A stretch of DNA of 64,000 bases. Origin: Acidobacteriaceae bacterium (GTDB lineage: Bacteria; Acidobacteriota; Terriglobia; Terriglobales; Acidobacteriaceae). Below the pieces are notes generated by a model, which was not told the DNA's origin, ran no database searches, and saw nothing but the letters and a program-made list of their open reading frames with translations. This document shows, one piece after another, positions 1-8,482 of this stretch; positions within the stretch are counted from its first letter, which is position 1; every line of letters begins with the position of its first letter. The stretch lies in contig PLCO01000053.1 in assembly GCA_003134815.1 (NCBI GenBank), positions 25,214 to 89,213 on the forward strand. The letters run 5' to 3'. The position numbers were made by a program, and so were the translations under genes.

Positions 1-126
1 GCCAGCCGCGCCGACCGCAGGATTGTGCTGAAAGACGGACTCATCGTCGAGGACACCCTGCCTGGCCCGAGCGAGTCCATCCTCAAAGAACAGGGAATCA
101 ACTCAAACGAGACACGGAATGGCTAA
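1..126 (+). CDS. ABC transporter ATP-binding protein, C-terminal fragment
   Basis: The window opens inside this gene; only the last 41 codons are visible. The reading frame is open from base 1 and ends at TAA 124-126, overlapping the permease start by 8 bases (ATGGCTAA). The motif 'RIVLKDGLIVED' is the usual C-terminal strand of LolD/MacB/YbbA-type ATPases, after the H-loop. The overlap with an FtsX-type permease supports a two-gene ABC exporter. The ATPase motifs lie upstream of the window, so the family is inferred from this tail and its neighbour. Confidence 0.75.
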   Translation, partial: ASRADRRIVLKDGLIVEDTLPGPSESILKEQGINSNETRNG

Positions 127-2710
127 GCGCGCACTGAGCTGGAAGCGCGCCGCTGCCATTGGCTGGCGCGATTTGAAATCGGCCCCCGGCAAATTCGGTT
201 TTGTCGTTTTGTCGGTGGCCATTGGGGTGGCCGCTCTGGTGGGAGTCCGCGGGCTTAGCGACAGCTTTCGCCAAACTTTGAATACGGAGGCACGTTCACT
301 GCTGGCAGGCGATCTGAGCGCGCGCATGCTTCGTGCGCCGGCTTACGACGAACTTGGCAAAATCGCGGCGGTTGAAGCTCAAAGCGGCGGCGCAATCCGC
401 TCTACATGGGTCGCGGAGACTGTCTCCATGGCCTCCGTATCTTCTAATCCTATTCCAATTCTCGTATCGCTCAAGGCCGTCGATCCTGCTGAATATCCTT
501 TCTACGGAACTGCGGAACTCGATCCGGCAATCTCGCTGCGTCAGGCTTTGCAGGGCGACTCGGCCGTCGTTGCCGACGAATTTCTTATCCGGCTGAACGC
601 ACACGTCGGCGACACTGTGCGGATCGGCAAAGTGGATTTCAGAATCGCTGCAGTTCTTGAGCAGGAGCCTGATCGCATCAGTGCCGGCATGGGCCTTGGC
701 CCGCGCGTGATGATCTCGGAGGCGGCACTGGCGAGCACCGGATTGCTTGCTACGGGCAGCCGCGCCAGCCGGCGATTGCTCGTCAAGCTGCCTGACACGC
801 CGCCGAAAGGCGTATCCGCGGAAGCCGAGACTGCTGCGGTCCGCGCACAACTTGAAGCGGCGCTGCCCGACGCGCAGGTGATGGACTACCGCGAGGGCAA
901 CCCGGCGCTCACTCGCGGCCTCGACAATGCGACCTCCATTCTGAGCCTCATCTGCCTTGTCGCAATGGTTCTCGGCGCCATCGGCGTGGCCATGGCGATG
1001 CACGCGCATCTTGAGCAGCGCATGGACATGCTGGCGATTCTCAAGGCCATCGGCGCGGGTTCATCTGACCTGCTGCGTATCTTTCTTTTGCAAACGCTCG
1101 GTCTCGGCTTTGCCGGCGGGTTGCTGGGCGTGGCTGCGGGCGTTGCCGTAATGGCCGCACTGCCCGCGGCGTTTGGGCAATTGCTTCCTGTGCATGTAAT
1201 CCTCCAATTTCCGTGGCGATCGGCGTTGGCCGGATTGGGAACCGGGCTGCTGACAACATTGCTGTTCTGCCTGCCGCCTCTCCTCGACGTGCGGGCCGTG
1301 CGGCCGGTGCTGGTGCTGCACAGGCTGGTGGAGCAGGGGCCTTCTGGAATTGCGGACTGGTTTGCGCGTTGGTGGGAGCGGCGGTTGCAACTCGGGATCG
1401 CGGCGGTAGTGATTGCCGCCTTGGCCGGCATCGCGTGGGCGCTGTCAGATTCTCCCAGAGTGGGCGCGTGGTTTGCGCTGCTGTTCACCATCACGCTGGT
1501 GGTTTTACTGGTTTTGGCGGCTGTGGCGCTTTGGTTTCTCCGGTTTTTCCTGAACCGCACTCGCCTCCATCTGCCATCGTCGCTGCGCCACGGTCTTGCC
1601 AATCTCTATCGCCCCGGCAATCAATCCGCCGCAGTGCTGGCGGCGCTGGGTACAGGTGTCATGCTCATCCTCGCGGTCTATCTCATGCAGAAAGATCTGT
1701 TGACCGATTTGCGCGAGACCGCGTCCCCAAAACTGCCCAATATTTTTCTTGTCGATATGCAAAGCGAAGAGATTGACGGCGTGAAGGCGTTTTTTGCGCA
1801 TCAACCTGGAGTGAGTCAGCAACTCAATCTGATGCCGGTGGTGCAGGGTCGGTTTGTTTCGATCAACGGCCAGCCGGTGGAGCAAATGAAGGGCCAGCAC
1901 TATCCGATTCGCATGTTGGAAAGCGCCGAGTTGACCTGGGCCGATGCGCCGCCCGACGGGGACAAAGTGACAGCGGGCGCATGGTGGGCGAATAGCAACC
2001 CTTTGCAAATTGCGGTCAACGACGGAATCGCGCAGCGATTACACATAGGCATAGGCTCCGCGGTTGAGCTTGAGACCGGCGGAACTACGCGGACCCTCAC
2101 AGTCGCCGCCATCTATCGCGCCGATGGGCAGCACCTTGGCGCGCGGGTGCAGTTTGTTCTGCCCTCCGGATTGATTGCCGACCAGCCGTCTACCTGGTAC
2201 GGCGGCGTGCACATCGATCCCAAACAGGTGGCTGCAATGGAGCGCGCATTCTTCACGGCCTATCCAACCGTCACCGTGATCAACGTCGCCGATGTCATGC
2301 AGCGCATTGAGAGCGTCGTCGACCAGATCACTTTCGTGGTTCGCTTGCTTGCCGGCTTCTCGATTCTCGCCGGGCTCACCATCCTCGCCTCAAGCATCGC
2401 CAGCACTCGCTTCCGCCGCATGCAGGAGGCGGTTGTGCTCAAGACACTGGGCGCCACGCGCATGCGCATTGTTCGAATCTTCAGCGTGGAGTTCAGCGTT
2501 CTGGGTCTATTGGCCGGCGCAGTTGGCGTGGTCTTCGCCAACCTGCTCACGCGCGTGCTTCTGTATCGGCTCGACGTGGGCTTTCATATCGCATGGGGCG
2601 CCACGTTGATCGCGCTCGCGGGAACAGCGGTGCTGGCTACGGCCACGGGCTGGATCGCAAGCTATCGCATTCTCGGCCTGCGCCCGCTTGAAGTCCTTCG
2701 CGAGGAATAG
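119..2710 (+). CDS. FtsX-like ABC transporter permease (YbbP-type)
   Basis: An 863-residue inner-membrane permease of the large FtsX/YbbP family, which pairs with a YbbA/LolD-type ATPase to extract or export lipophilic substrates. About ten membrane segments are visible: one near residues 27-47, a group of three or four around 275-400, two around 425-490, one near 510-530, and three at the C-terminus from about 740. Large periplasmic domains lie between (roughly 50-260 and 550-735). The duplicated FtsX unit and the length match YbbP rather than the shorter MacB or LolC/E. The ATG at 119 overlaps the end of the ATPase gene, so the two are translationally coupled. The substrate cannot be read from sequence. 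Confidence 0.88.
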   Translation: MAKRALSWKRAAAIGWRDLKSAPGKFGFVVLSVAIGVAALVGVRGLSDSFRQTLNTEARSLLAGDLSARMLRAPAYDELGKIAAVEAQSGGAIRSTWVAETVSMASVSSNPIPILVSLKAVDPAEYPFYGTAELDPAISLRQALQGDSAVVADEFLIRLNAHVGDTVRIGKVDFRIAAVLEQEPDRISAGMGLGPRVMISEAALASTGLLATGSRASRRLLVKLPDTPPKGVSAEAETAAVRAQLEAALPDAQVMDYREGNPALTRGLDNATSILSLICLVAMVLGAIGVAMAMHAHLEQRMDMLAILKAIGAGSSDLLRIFLLQTLGLGFAGGLLGVAAGVAVMAALPAAFGQLLPVHVILQFPWRSALAGLGTGLLTTLLFCLPPLLDVRAVRPVLVLHRLVEQGPSGIADWFARWWERRLQLGIAAVVIAALAGIAWALSDSPRVGAWFALLFTITLVVLLVLAAVALWFLRFFLNRTRLHLPSSLRHGLANLYRPGNQSAAVLAALGTGVMLILAVYLMQKDLLTDLRETASPKLPNIFLVDMQSEEIDGVKAFFAHQPGVSQQLNLMPVVQGRFVSINGQPVEQMKGQHYPIRMLESAELTWADAPPDGDKVTAGAWWANSNPLQIAVNDGIAQRLHIGIGSAVELETGGTTRTLTVAAIYRADGQHLGARVQFVLPSGLIADQPSTWYGGVHIDPKQVAAMERAFFTAYPTVTVINVADVMQRIESVVDQITFVVRLLAGFSILAGLTILASSIASTRFRRMQEAVVLKTLGATRMRIVRIFSVEFSVLGLLAGAVGVVFANLLTRVLLYRLDVGFHIAWGATLIALAGTAVLATATGWIASYRILGLRPLEVLREE

Positions 2711-2915
2711 AAGAATCTGGGACCGGGAAGAGCGCAGCCGGGCAGTTTTGAGATCGGACTTTATCATCTATAGATTGTTTGCCTACGGCGGATTGCCTGC
2801 CTGCGGCAAATTGACCGCGCGCCGGAATCTTCGTAACATGAAGAGGTTGGCTTTGCGCGCCCAGCTTTGGGGGCGGGGCCGATCGGTCGCAAGACGAGCC
2901 GCCACGCCCGCTTGT

Positions 2916-2989
2916 TGCCCCCTCGTTCAATGGTAGGACAGCTGCCTCTGGAGCAGCTTATCGGGGTTCGAATCCCTGGGGGGCAGCCA
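2916..2989 (+). tRNA. tRNA-Gln (anticodon CTG), CCA encoded
   Basis: A complete cloverleaf can be folded by eye. The acceptor stem is TGCCCCC (2916-2922) with GGGGGCA, discriminator G2986 and encoded CCA 2987-2989. The D-stem is GTTC/GGAC. The anticodon stem GCTGC/GCAGC (2941-2945 and 2953-2957) closes loop CTCTGGA, with anticodon CTG at 2948-2950. The T-loop is TTCGAAT. It decodes CAG. The 205 bases between the permease stop and this gene hold no other coding signal I can support, only the tRNA promoter region. Confidence 0.95.
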
Positions 2990-3006
2990 ATCAAGAATCA
3001 ACAACT

Positions 3007-3846
3007 TTACGGTTTGCTCACTCCGCTGCCGCCGCTCGTCGAGTGGTCGCTGAGGGAATTTTCGCCGGCGGATTTGTTCCATCTCGTGGCAGCCCATACA
3101 TGATAGCTGTTGAAGAGAAATTGACCGCCAAGAATCAGCAGCCACACCCATAACGCAAAACGCAGAGGCCGCCGAGGAACGCGCTTGCTCAGCATGGTTC
3201 CGCAAACCGCTCCGGCTGTGCCGCCGATGATGAGCTGCAGCAACAGCTGAGTGTTGGTCGCGTGCGTAAACCAGTGCGCGCCGCTGCCGATAAGCGAAAC
3301 CGCGAAACCGAAAACAATATCGGTTCCTACCACTTGCGCTGGCGCCAGCGGCGTAAGACTGAGCAGCGCCGCGCTGCCCAGCGCTCCCGCTCCCGCGGAA
3401 GAGAATCCCACTTCCGCTCCTACGGGAAACATAAGCCAGGAGAGCAGCGGACTGCGGTCGCGCGCATTCTCGTTATTCTCCATGTGGCGGAACGAAAAAA
3501 TGATCTGCCAGATCGCCGTGGTGACCAGAATCCCGCCAAGGATCGCGTTGAGCAGGTTCTCCGATCCCGCGTTAATCAGATGCTTCAGAAAGAGCGACCC
3601 GACGAGAACGCCGGGCGCTCCACCCAGCAGCATGTAGCCCAGCGTGCGCCAGGCCACGTTACGGCGCGCGATTTGCGCGGGCACAAGGATCAGCTTCACC
3701 GCCGTCGAAAACATCAGTCCGATTCCCACGGCGACTGGAGCAGGCACGCCGAGAAACAGCACCAGGACGGGCACCGTGACCGTGCCGGCGCCCACGCCGG
3801 TGAGGGCGATGAACAGTGCGATGAAGAATCCGATGAAGTACTGCAT
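3007..3846 (-). CDS. Sulfite exporter TauE/SafE family membrane protein
   Basis: A 279-residue polytopic membrane protein with about eight hydrophobic segments. It has the glycine-rich first helix of TauE/SafE transporters ('ALTGVGAGTVTVPVL', residues about 14-28), the 'GAPGVLVGS' turn near 76-84 and a second half-repeat ('GAEVGFSSAGAGALGS'). The family exports sulfite, sulfonates or other organic anions. It is the last gene of the minus-strand cysD-cysN-cysH set, 30 bases after the cysH stop. Its likely job is to release excess sulfite from APS reduction or to move a sulfur oxyanion. Direction and substrate are inferred from context. The C-terminal 20 residues are polar and poorly conserved. 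Confidence 0.85.
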   Translation of the reverse strand: MQYFIGFFIALFIALTGVGAGTVTVPVLVLFLGVPAPVAVGIGLMFSTAVKLILVPAQIARRNVAWRTLGYMLLGGAPGVLVGSLFLKHLINAGSENLLNAILGGILVTTAIWQIIFSFRHMENNENARDRSPLLSWLMFPVGAEVGFSSAGAGALGSAALLSLTPLAPAQVVGTDIVFGFAVSLIGSGAHWFTHATNTQLLLQLIIGGTAGAVCGTMLSKRVPRRPLRFALWVWLLILGGQFLFNSYHVWAATRWNKSAGENSLSDHSTSGGSGVSKP

Positions 3847-3876
3847 TCCCTGGCCCTCAGTCTGCCTGCGCGCGCG

Positions 3877-4575
3877 TCACTTCGCCGGCGCCGCCTGAAT
3901 GTGGATGCCGCATTCCACTTTGCGCCCGGCCCAGCGGCCCGACCGCGGATCGTTGGGATCGAGCGGCAACGACGTGCACGGTTCGCAGCCGATGGAGGTG
4001 TAACCCTGCTCGTAGAGCGGCAGCAAGGGAATCGCAAGCCGCTCGCATGCGTACCAAACGTCGCGAGTGGTCCACTCAGCCAGCGGCGCCAGCTTGAGCA
4101 CCTGCTTTCCACCGGGCAGCGAAAACATCGCCGACTCTTCCAGTGCCGCGCGGCTCCGGGCCTGTTCGCGGCGCAGACCGGTCAGCCAAACGCGATAACC
4201 AGCGACTGCTTTGAAGAGTGGTTCAACCTTGCGCAGGCCGCAGCAGCGATCGGGGGCGGTTCGATAAAGCAAACCGAACTCCGCTTCCTGCTCGGCCACC
4301 GTCTTTTCCGGCAGCAGATTGATCAGGTTCAGATCCCATTCGCGCGCGATGCGATCGCGATACGCGTAAGTTTCGGCGAAATGATAGCCGGTATCGAGAA
4401 AGAGAACAGGAATGCGCGGGTCAAGCGCGATTGCGAGCCTGGTCAGGAGCACATCTTCGGCCTGAAAGCTGCAGGTCAGGCACACATCTCCCTTACCGGT
4501 AACTTCGCGCGCCAGGGTGGCCCGGACTTCGTCCAGCTTCGCGTTCACTTCCGCGGCAATCTCCGCAACGCCCAT
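3877..4575 (-). CDS. cysH: Assimilatory adenylyl-sulfate (APS) reductase, [4Fe-4S] type
   Basis: A 232-residue cytoplasmic reductase giving sulfite from activated sulfate with thioredoxin or glutaredoxin. The phosphosulfate-binding fold is clear: 'SFQAEDV' (36-42), 'LFLDTGYHFAET' (58-69) and 'TGLRREQARSR' (132-142). The catalytic cysteine lies in the terminal 'ECGIH' (C222). Unlike E. coli PAPS reductase it has Cys-Cys at 111-112 and C197-x2-C200, the four ligands of the [4Fe-4S] cluster that mark enzymes using APS. Its ATG shares one base with the cysN stop (TAATG), so expression is coupled to cysN. The absence of an intact APS kinase in the operon agrees with APS as the substrate. Confidence 0.93.
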   Translation of the reverse strand: MGVAEIAAEVNAKLDEVRATLAREVTGKGDVCLTCSFQAEDVLLTRLAIALDPRIPVLFLDTGYHFAETYAYRDRIAREWDLNLINLLPEKTVAEQEAEFGLLYRTAPDRCCGLRKVEPLFKAVAGYRVWLTGLRREQARSRAALEESAMFSLPGGKQVLKLAPLAEWTTRDVWYACERLAIPLLPLYEQGYTSIGCEPCTSLPLDPNDPRSGRWAGRKVECGIHIQAAPAK

Positions 4576-6299
4576 TACAAATCCGCCCCTTCCGATGCAA
4601 TGAAGATTCCCGCGCGCTGCAGCAGTTGATGTACCGCCGCGACGGCATGCATTCTGTTTTCGGCGTCGAGCGTGATATCGAAACCGCCCGCGCTTGCCGT
4701 CAGCGCGCCATCATCGCCGGTACGCGCCACAAGGGTGAGCAAACCCGATTGAGTTTGCAGGTCGGTGACGGCATCAAGCAATCCCAAGTGCTGCAGCGTC
4801 GCTCGTTCGCCGGCGTTGATGCGGCATGTGACCGCGCCAATGGCAAACAGCGAGCGCTCTACTGCGTCAATCAGCTCCGTCGGCCCGGCCAGCTCCAACA
4901 CGCCACCGCGATGACCCCTGCGCGCCTCACGCTCACCGGAGGTTACATGACCCCACGCGCCTGCCTCGTCTTCCTCGCTCGCCACCGTCTTGCCTTGCGC
5001 CGCGGTTACCATGCCCGCCGCAACGGTGGCATTCGTTTCCGGATCGATGAGAATCAGCGCGCCGGTCCCGCGGTTTTCGCGATAGAGGTCGACCGCGATC
5101 GGCCGCAGCAGATGCAGCGAGACCGCGCCGATGTCGTTCATGCGCAGCGTCAGCGCCGGCTCGTGCTTCAGCGCTCCCAGATCCACGCGATGATCGATGA
5201 GCGATACAAATGCGGGAACAGTGTGGCTTGTATGCTTCAGCATGTAGCGGCGATTTACATCCAGCGGCCGCTGATCCATCCACACTAGCGACGCTTTCAC
5301 GCTGCTGGCCACCACGGGCGCTGCGCCGACGCCGGCAATCAAATCGCCCCGGCTGATGTCGACCTCACGATCGAGCACCAGCGTCACGGATAGCGGCGCG
5401 GTCACTTCGTCGGGCTCGCCGTCAAACGTCACAATGCGCTCGACCTTCGCCGTGCGCCCCGAGGGAAAGACTGCAATCTCGTCGCCGCGGCGGACAGTTC
5501 CCGACGCAATCTGCCCCGCGAATCCACGGAAGGTGTGATCGGGCCGCAACACGCGCTGCACGGGAAAACGAAAAGGCGAGCTGCGCGTGTCCAGCGCGGA
5601 GGGCAGAGCCTCGAGCAGTTGCAGCAGCGACGGCCCTGTATACCAGGGCATCGCGCCCGTAGCATGGACCACGTTATCACCCTTCAGAGCGCTCACCGGA
5701 ACAAAGTGAGCCTCGACCGGCGAGCCGGTGTCGGTTGCGATCTGGTCAAGAATTGCCCTGAATTCGGTCTCGATAGCGCGAAAGGTCGATTCGTCGTAGC
5801 CGATCAGATCCATTTTGTTCACGGCCACCAGCACATGGCGCACGCGCAGCAGCGAGGCGATATAGGCGTGACGCCGCGACTGGATCTGCACTCCCTTGCT
5901 CGCGTCGATGAGCACGATGGCTGCGTCGGCGGTCGATGCGCCCGTGGCCATATTGCGCGTGTACTGCTCGTGGCCGGGCGTATCGGCAATGATGAACTTG
6001 CGCCGCGCTGTGGAGAAATAGCGGTACGCCACATCAATGGTGATGCCCTGCTCGCGCTCGGCGCGCAGCCCGTCCGTCAGCAGCGCAAAGTCGATCTGTC
6101 CCGGCGCGGTCGTGCCCTTGCCTTCAATCGACTTTACCTGGTCTTCGTAGACCGATTGCGTGTCGTAGAGCAGCCGACCGATGAGCGTCGACTTGCCGTC
6201 GTCCACGCTGCCCGCTGTGGAGAAACGCAGCAGGTCCTTCCCGCGTTCGGCAAGCAGGAATTCCTCGATGGAAAATGCGGGTGTCGCAACGGTCGCCAC
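4575..6299 (-). CDS. cysN: Sulfate adenylyltransferase subunit 1 (CysN) with a degenerate APS-kinase-like C-terminus
   Basis: A 574-residue GTPase subunit of ATP sulfurylase; GTP hydrolysis drives APS formation by CysD. GTPase motifs are intact: P-loop 'GSVDDGKST' (about 30-38), 'DTPGHEQY' and 'NKMDL'. The EF-Tu-like beta-barrels end near residue 430, where ordinary CysN stops. The remaining ~140 residues align by eye with CysC: 'VTSGEREARRGHRGGVLEL' matches the start of APS kinase. However, the Walker A loop (GLSGxGKST) is replaced by 'GPTELIDA' and the DGDN motif is absent. This looks like a CysNC fusion whose kinase half has decayed. The start is GTG, directly after the cysD stop. Confidence 0.92.
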   Translation of the reverse strand: MATVATPAFSIEEFLLAERGKDLLRFSTAGSVDDGKSTLIGRLLYDTQSVYEDQVKSIEGKGTTAPGQIDFALLTDGLRAEREQGITIDVAYRYFSTARRKFIIADTPGHEQYTRNMATGASTADAAIVLIDASKGVQIQSRRHAYIASLLRVRHVLVAVNKMDLIGYDESTFRAIETEFRAILDQIATDTGSPVEAHFVPVSALKGDNVVHATGAMPWYTGPSLLQLLEALPSALDTRSSPFRFPVQRVLRPDHTFRGFAGQIASGTVRRGDEIAVFPSGRTAKVERIVTFDGEPDEVTAPLSVTLVLDREVDISRGDLIAGVGAAPVVASSVKASLVWMDQRPLDVNRRYMLKHTSHTVPAFVSLIDHRVDLGALKHEPALTLRMNDIGAVSLHLLRPIAVDLYRENRGTGALILIDPETNATVAAGMVTAAQGKTVASEEDEAGAWGHVTSGEREARRGHRGGVLELAGPTELIDAVERSLFAIGAVTCRINAGERATLQHLGLLDAVTDLQTQSGLLTLVARTGDDGALTASAGGFDITLDAENRMHAVAAVHQLLQRAGIFIASEGADL

Positions 6300-7271
6300 T
6301 TAGAAGTAGCCCTCCCGCTTCTTAATCTCCATCGATCCTTCCTGGTCGTGATCGATCACGCGATTCGCGCGCTCCGACGAATGAAACCCGATCAGCTCCG
6401 CAATGATGGCGGGAAGGGTATCGGCATCAGAGCGAATGGCGCCGGTGCACGGGCTGCATCCCAGCGAGCGCAGCCGGCTCTTCACCATTTGCGGCTTCTC
6501 GCCGGGCCGCGCCACAAAATCCTGCTCGATCGGCAACAGCGCCTCCTGACCCGCGCCCATTGGACGCACATACATCGGCCGTTCCTTAGCGAAATAGAGA
6601 TCGACCACCGGAATTTTCTCTTCGTGGATGTACTGCCACACGTCCATCTCCGTCCAATTCGATAGCGGAAACACGCGAATGCTTTCGCCGGGATGGATGC
6701 GCGCGTTGTAAAGATTCCAAAGCTCAGGCCGCTGATTCTTCGGATCCCATTGCCCGGCCCCATCTCGGAAGGAATAAATCCGCTCCTTCGCCCGGGACTT
6801 CTCCTCGTCGCGCCGCGCGCCGCCAAAGGCCGCATCGAAGTTATAGTGCCGCAGCGCATCCAAGAGCGCCTGCGTCTTAAGCAATCCGCAGCAGCGCTTG
6901 GTATCGAGCGCGATGGGATTCGTTCCCGCGGCGATGGCCGGTTCGTTGCGCCACACCAGCAACTCCGCTCCCACTTGCCGCGCCATCTCATCTCGGAATG
7001 TGAGCATCTTAGCAAATTTGAAGCCGGTATCGATGTGCAGCAGGGGGAAGGGAATCGGCCCGGGGAAGAAAGCTTTCTGTGCCAGACGCAACATCACCGA
7101 GGAGTCCTTGCCGATGGAGTAGAGCATCACTGGCCGCTCAAACTCCGATGCCACCTCGCGCAGGATATGAATGCTCTCCGCCTCAAGCAGGCGCAGATGG
7201 TTCAACCGCGGCGATGTGACGGGTGGCATTTGCGGCGATGTTTTCGCTGATCCGGATTCGGCGACTGGCAT
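6300..7271 (-). CDS. cysD: Sulfate adenylyltransferase subunit 2
   Basis: A 323-residue PP-loop ATP pyrophosphatase; with CysN it makes APS and pyrophosphate from sulfate and ATP. The nucleotide-binding signature '[11 protein letters not shown]' is present, followed by 'LHIDTGFKF', 'KRCCGLLKT' and the long C-terminal CysD region ('[12 protein letters not shown]'-like segment and '[11 protein letters not shown]'). The length is slightly above the usual ~300 because of a ~25-residue N-terminal extension. It is the first gene of the minus-strand sulfate operon. An ATG with GAGAGG six bases upstream supports the start. The 5' region up to the divergent gene shows no recognisable SAM riboswitch. 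Confidence 0.95.
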   Translation of the reverse strand: MPVAESGSAKTSPQMPPVTSPRLNHLRLLEAESIHILREVASEFERPVMLYSIGKDSSVMLRLAQKAFFPGPIPFPLLHIDTGFKFAKMLTFRDEMARQVGAELLVWRNEPAIAAGTNPIALDTKRCCGLLKTQALLDALRHYNFDAAFGGARRDEEKSRAKERIYSFRDGAGQWDPKNQRPELWNLYNARIHPGESIRVFPLSNWTEMDVWQYIHEEKIPVVDLYFAKERPMYVRPMGAGQEALLPIEQDFVARPGEKPQMVKSRLRSLGCSPCTGAIRSDADTLPAIIAELIGFHSSERANRVIDHDQEGSMEIKKREGYF

Positions 7272-7471
7272 TCAAGACCTCTCGGCTTCAGTGGGAATGC
7301 TGAAAACCGGTGCGCGCGAAAACAAACCCGGCATTCAGCGGCGGGTGAGTCTTCTGGATCGATTGTGCTGAGGAGATCAGAGACTAGCGGGGACACCCGT
7401 CGAAGATGTTCGACAGGCAACAACAGGAGCGGCTTGGTAAGGCGCAAACCATGTGTAATCCGATGGTAACA

Positions 7472-7503
7472 AAACCCGGCCCCCCTAACAAGATGCCGGG
7501 TTT
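7472..7503. other. Strong stem-loop in the cysD / DUF1175 divergent region
   Basis: AAACCCGGC (7472-7480) and GCCGGGTTT (7495-7503) form a perfect 9-bp stem with a 14-base loop. It lies between the divergent cysD and DUF1175 genes, so it is not at the end of any visible gene. Read on the minus strand the stem ends in a T-run (GGGTTTTG), as in an attenuator or intrinsic terminator in the cysD leader. A small upstream transcript or a regulator-binding palindrome is equally possible. Nothing else is recognised in the 344 bases between the two genes. Confidence 0.45.
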
Positions 7504-7615
7504 CCTATACGAAATATAGCCACATTCCACAGAATTGACGTAGGATAGGTGCGACAACCTTTCTCGCCTCCAAGTGAATACGCACGCCAGACCACCCGGT
7601 GACAGCCCGGCGGCC

Positions 7616-8482
7616 ATGACCCGCCGAAACGGGAGCCTGATTGCGTTCGCGACCCTGACAACTCTGTGCGCGCTGATTTTATGTTGCTACAGGGTCTTCC
7701 CGGCTGGCCTGCGCGTCCTTCATTTTGTGCCCCACGCTCACGCCCAAACAGTCTCAGCTGTAGTCGTCCATCCGCGGCTGGCGTTGGCCTCATCACTTTC
7801 GGTGCCAGCTTGGGGCGACCGCTTCGGAGACGGCACGCCCGACTTTCTGCGTCTGACCGATCCGGCCGACCAAGCCGCATTCCGCCGCTGGTTCACGCTG
7901 ATCGCCGAGTACCAGACGGTTCGTCCTCGGGCCGAAGTTCCATCTGAAATTGCCGACTGCGCAAGCCTGCTTCGCTATTCCTATCGGGAGGCGCTCAAAC
8001 GCCACGATGAAAGCTGGTTCCAGACCAGCGGAATCGAAGTTCCCGCCTTGCCCGGCGAAATTCGCGAATGGAGCTATCCCCACACACCACTCGGCACGGC
8101 GCTCTTTCGCGTGCGGCCGGGTGAGTTTCAGCCCGCCGATCTTTCCAACGGCGCCTTCGCCCAATTTGCCGATGCCAAAACACTGGTCGAGCGGAACGCA
8201 TACTTTGTCGGCCGCGATGTGCGCGCAGCGCTGCCCGGAGACTTGCTGTTCTATCGCCAATTTGGCCAGTCGTCACCGTGGCATTCCATGATCGTCGTCC
8301 GTTCGGCTTCAGCGACGGAGGTCGTCTACGATACCGGGCCCGACCACGGACAGCCGGGCGAACTGCGCCGCGTGCTCCTCGCTGAACTTCTTGACCATCC
8401 CGAGCCGCGGTGGCGGCCGCTCCCCGGCAACCCCAACTTTCTCGGTGTCTATCGCTGGAACATTCTGCGAGGAACTCCATGA
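7616..8482 (+). CDS. DUF1175 family protein (YfaT-like)
   Basis: About 288 residues. A hydrophobic signal or anchor segment lies at the N-terminus (residues about 8-27), followed by a ~200-residue domain with the DUF1175/YfaT hallmarks: '[14 protein letters not shown]', 'GDLLFYRQ', 'PWHSMIVV' and a C-terminal '[10 protein letters not shown]'. The ordered Cys, His and aromatic positions recall an NlpC/P60-like fold, which would suit an envelope hydrolase; this is inference. In E. coli yfaT neighbours the alpha-2-macroglobulin gene yfaS, and here the stop overlaps the macroglobulin start by ATGA. I took the ATG at 7616; an in-frame GTG at 7574 would add 14 residues. Neither has a strong ribosome binding site. 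Confidence 0.8.
   Translation: MTRRNGSLIAFATLTTLCALILCCYRVFPAGLRVLHFVPHAHAQTVSAVVVHPRLALASSLSVPAWGDRFGDGTPDFLRLTDPADQAAFRRWFTLIAEYQTVRPRAEVPSEIADCASLLRYSYREALKRHDESWFQTSGIEVPALPGEIREWSYPHTPLGTALFRVRPGEFQPADLSNGAFAQFADAKTLVERNAYFVGRDVRAALPGDLLFYRQFGQSSPWHSMIVVRSASATEVVYDTGPDHGQPGELRRVLLAELLDHPEPRWRPLPGNPNFLGVYRWNILRGTP

Noticed and set aside
7272..7573. SAM riboswitch ahead of cysD
   Set aside because: No SAM-I or SAM-II conserved core was found on either strand.
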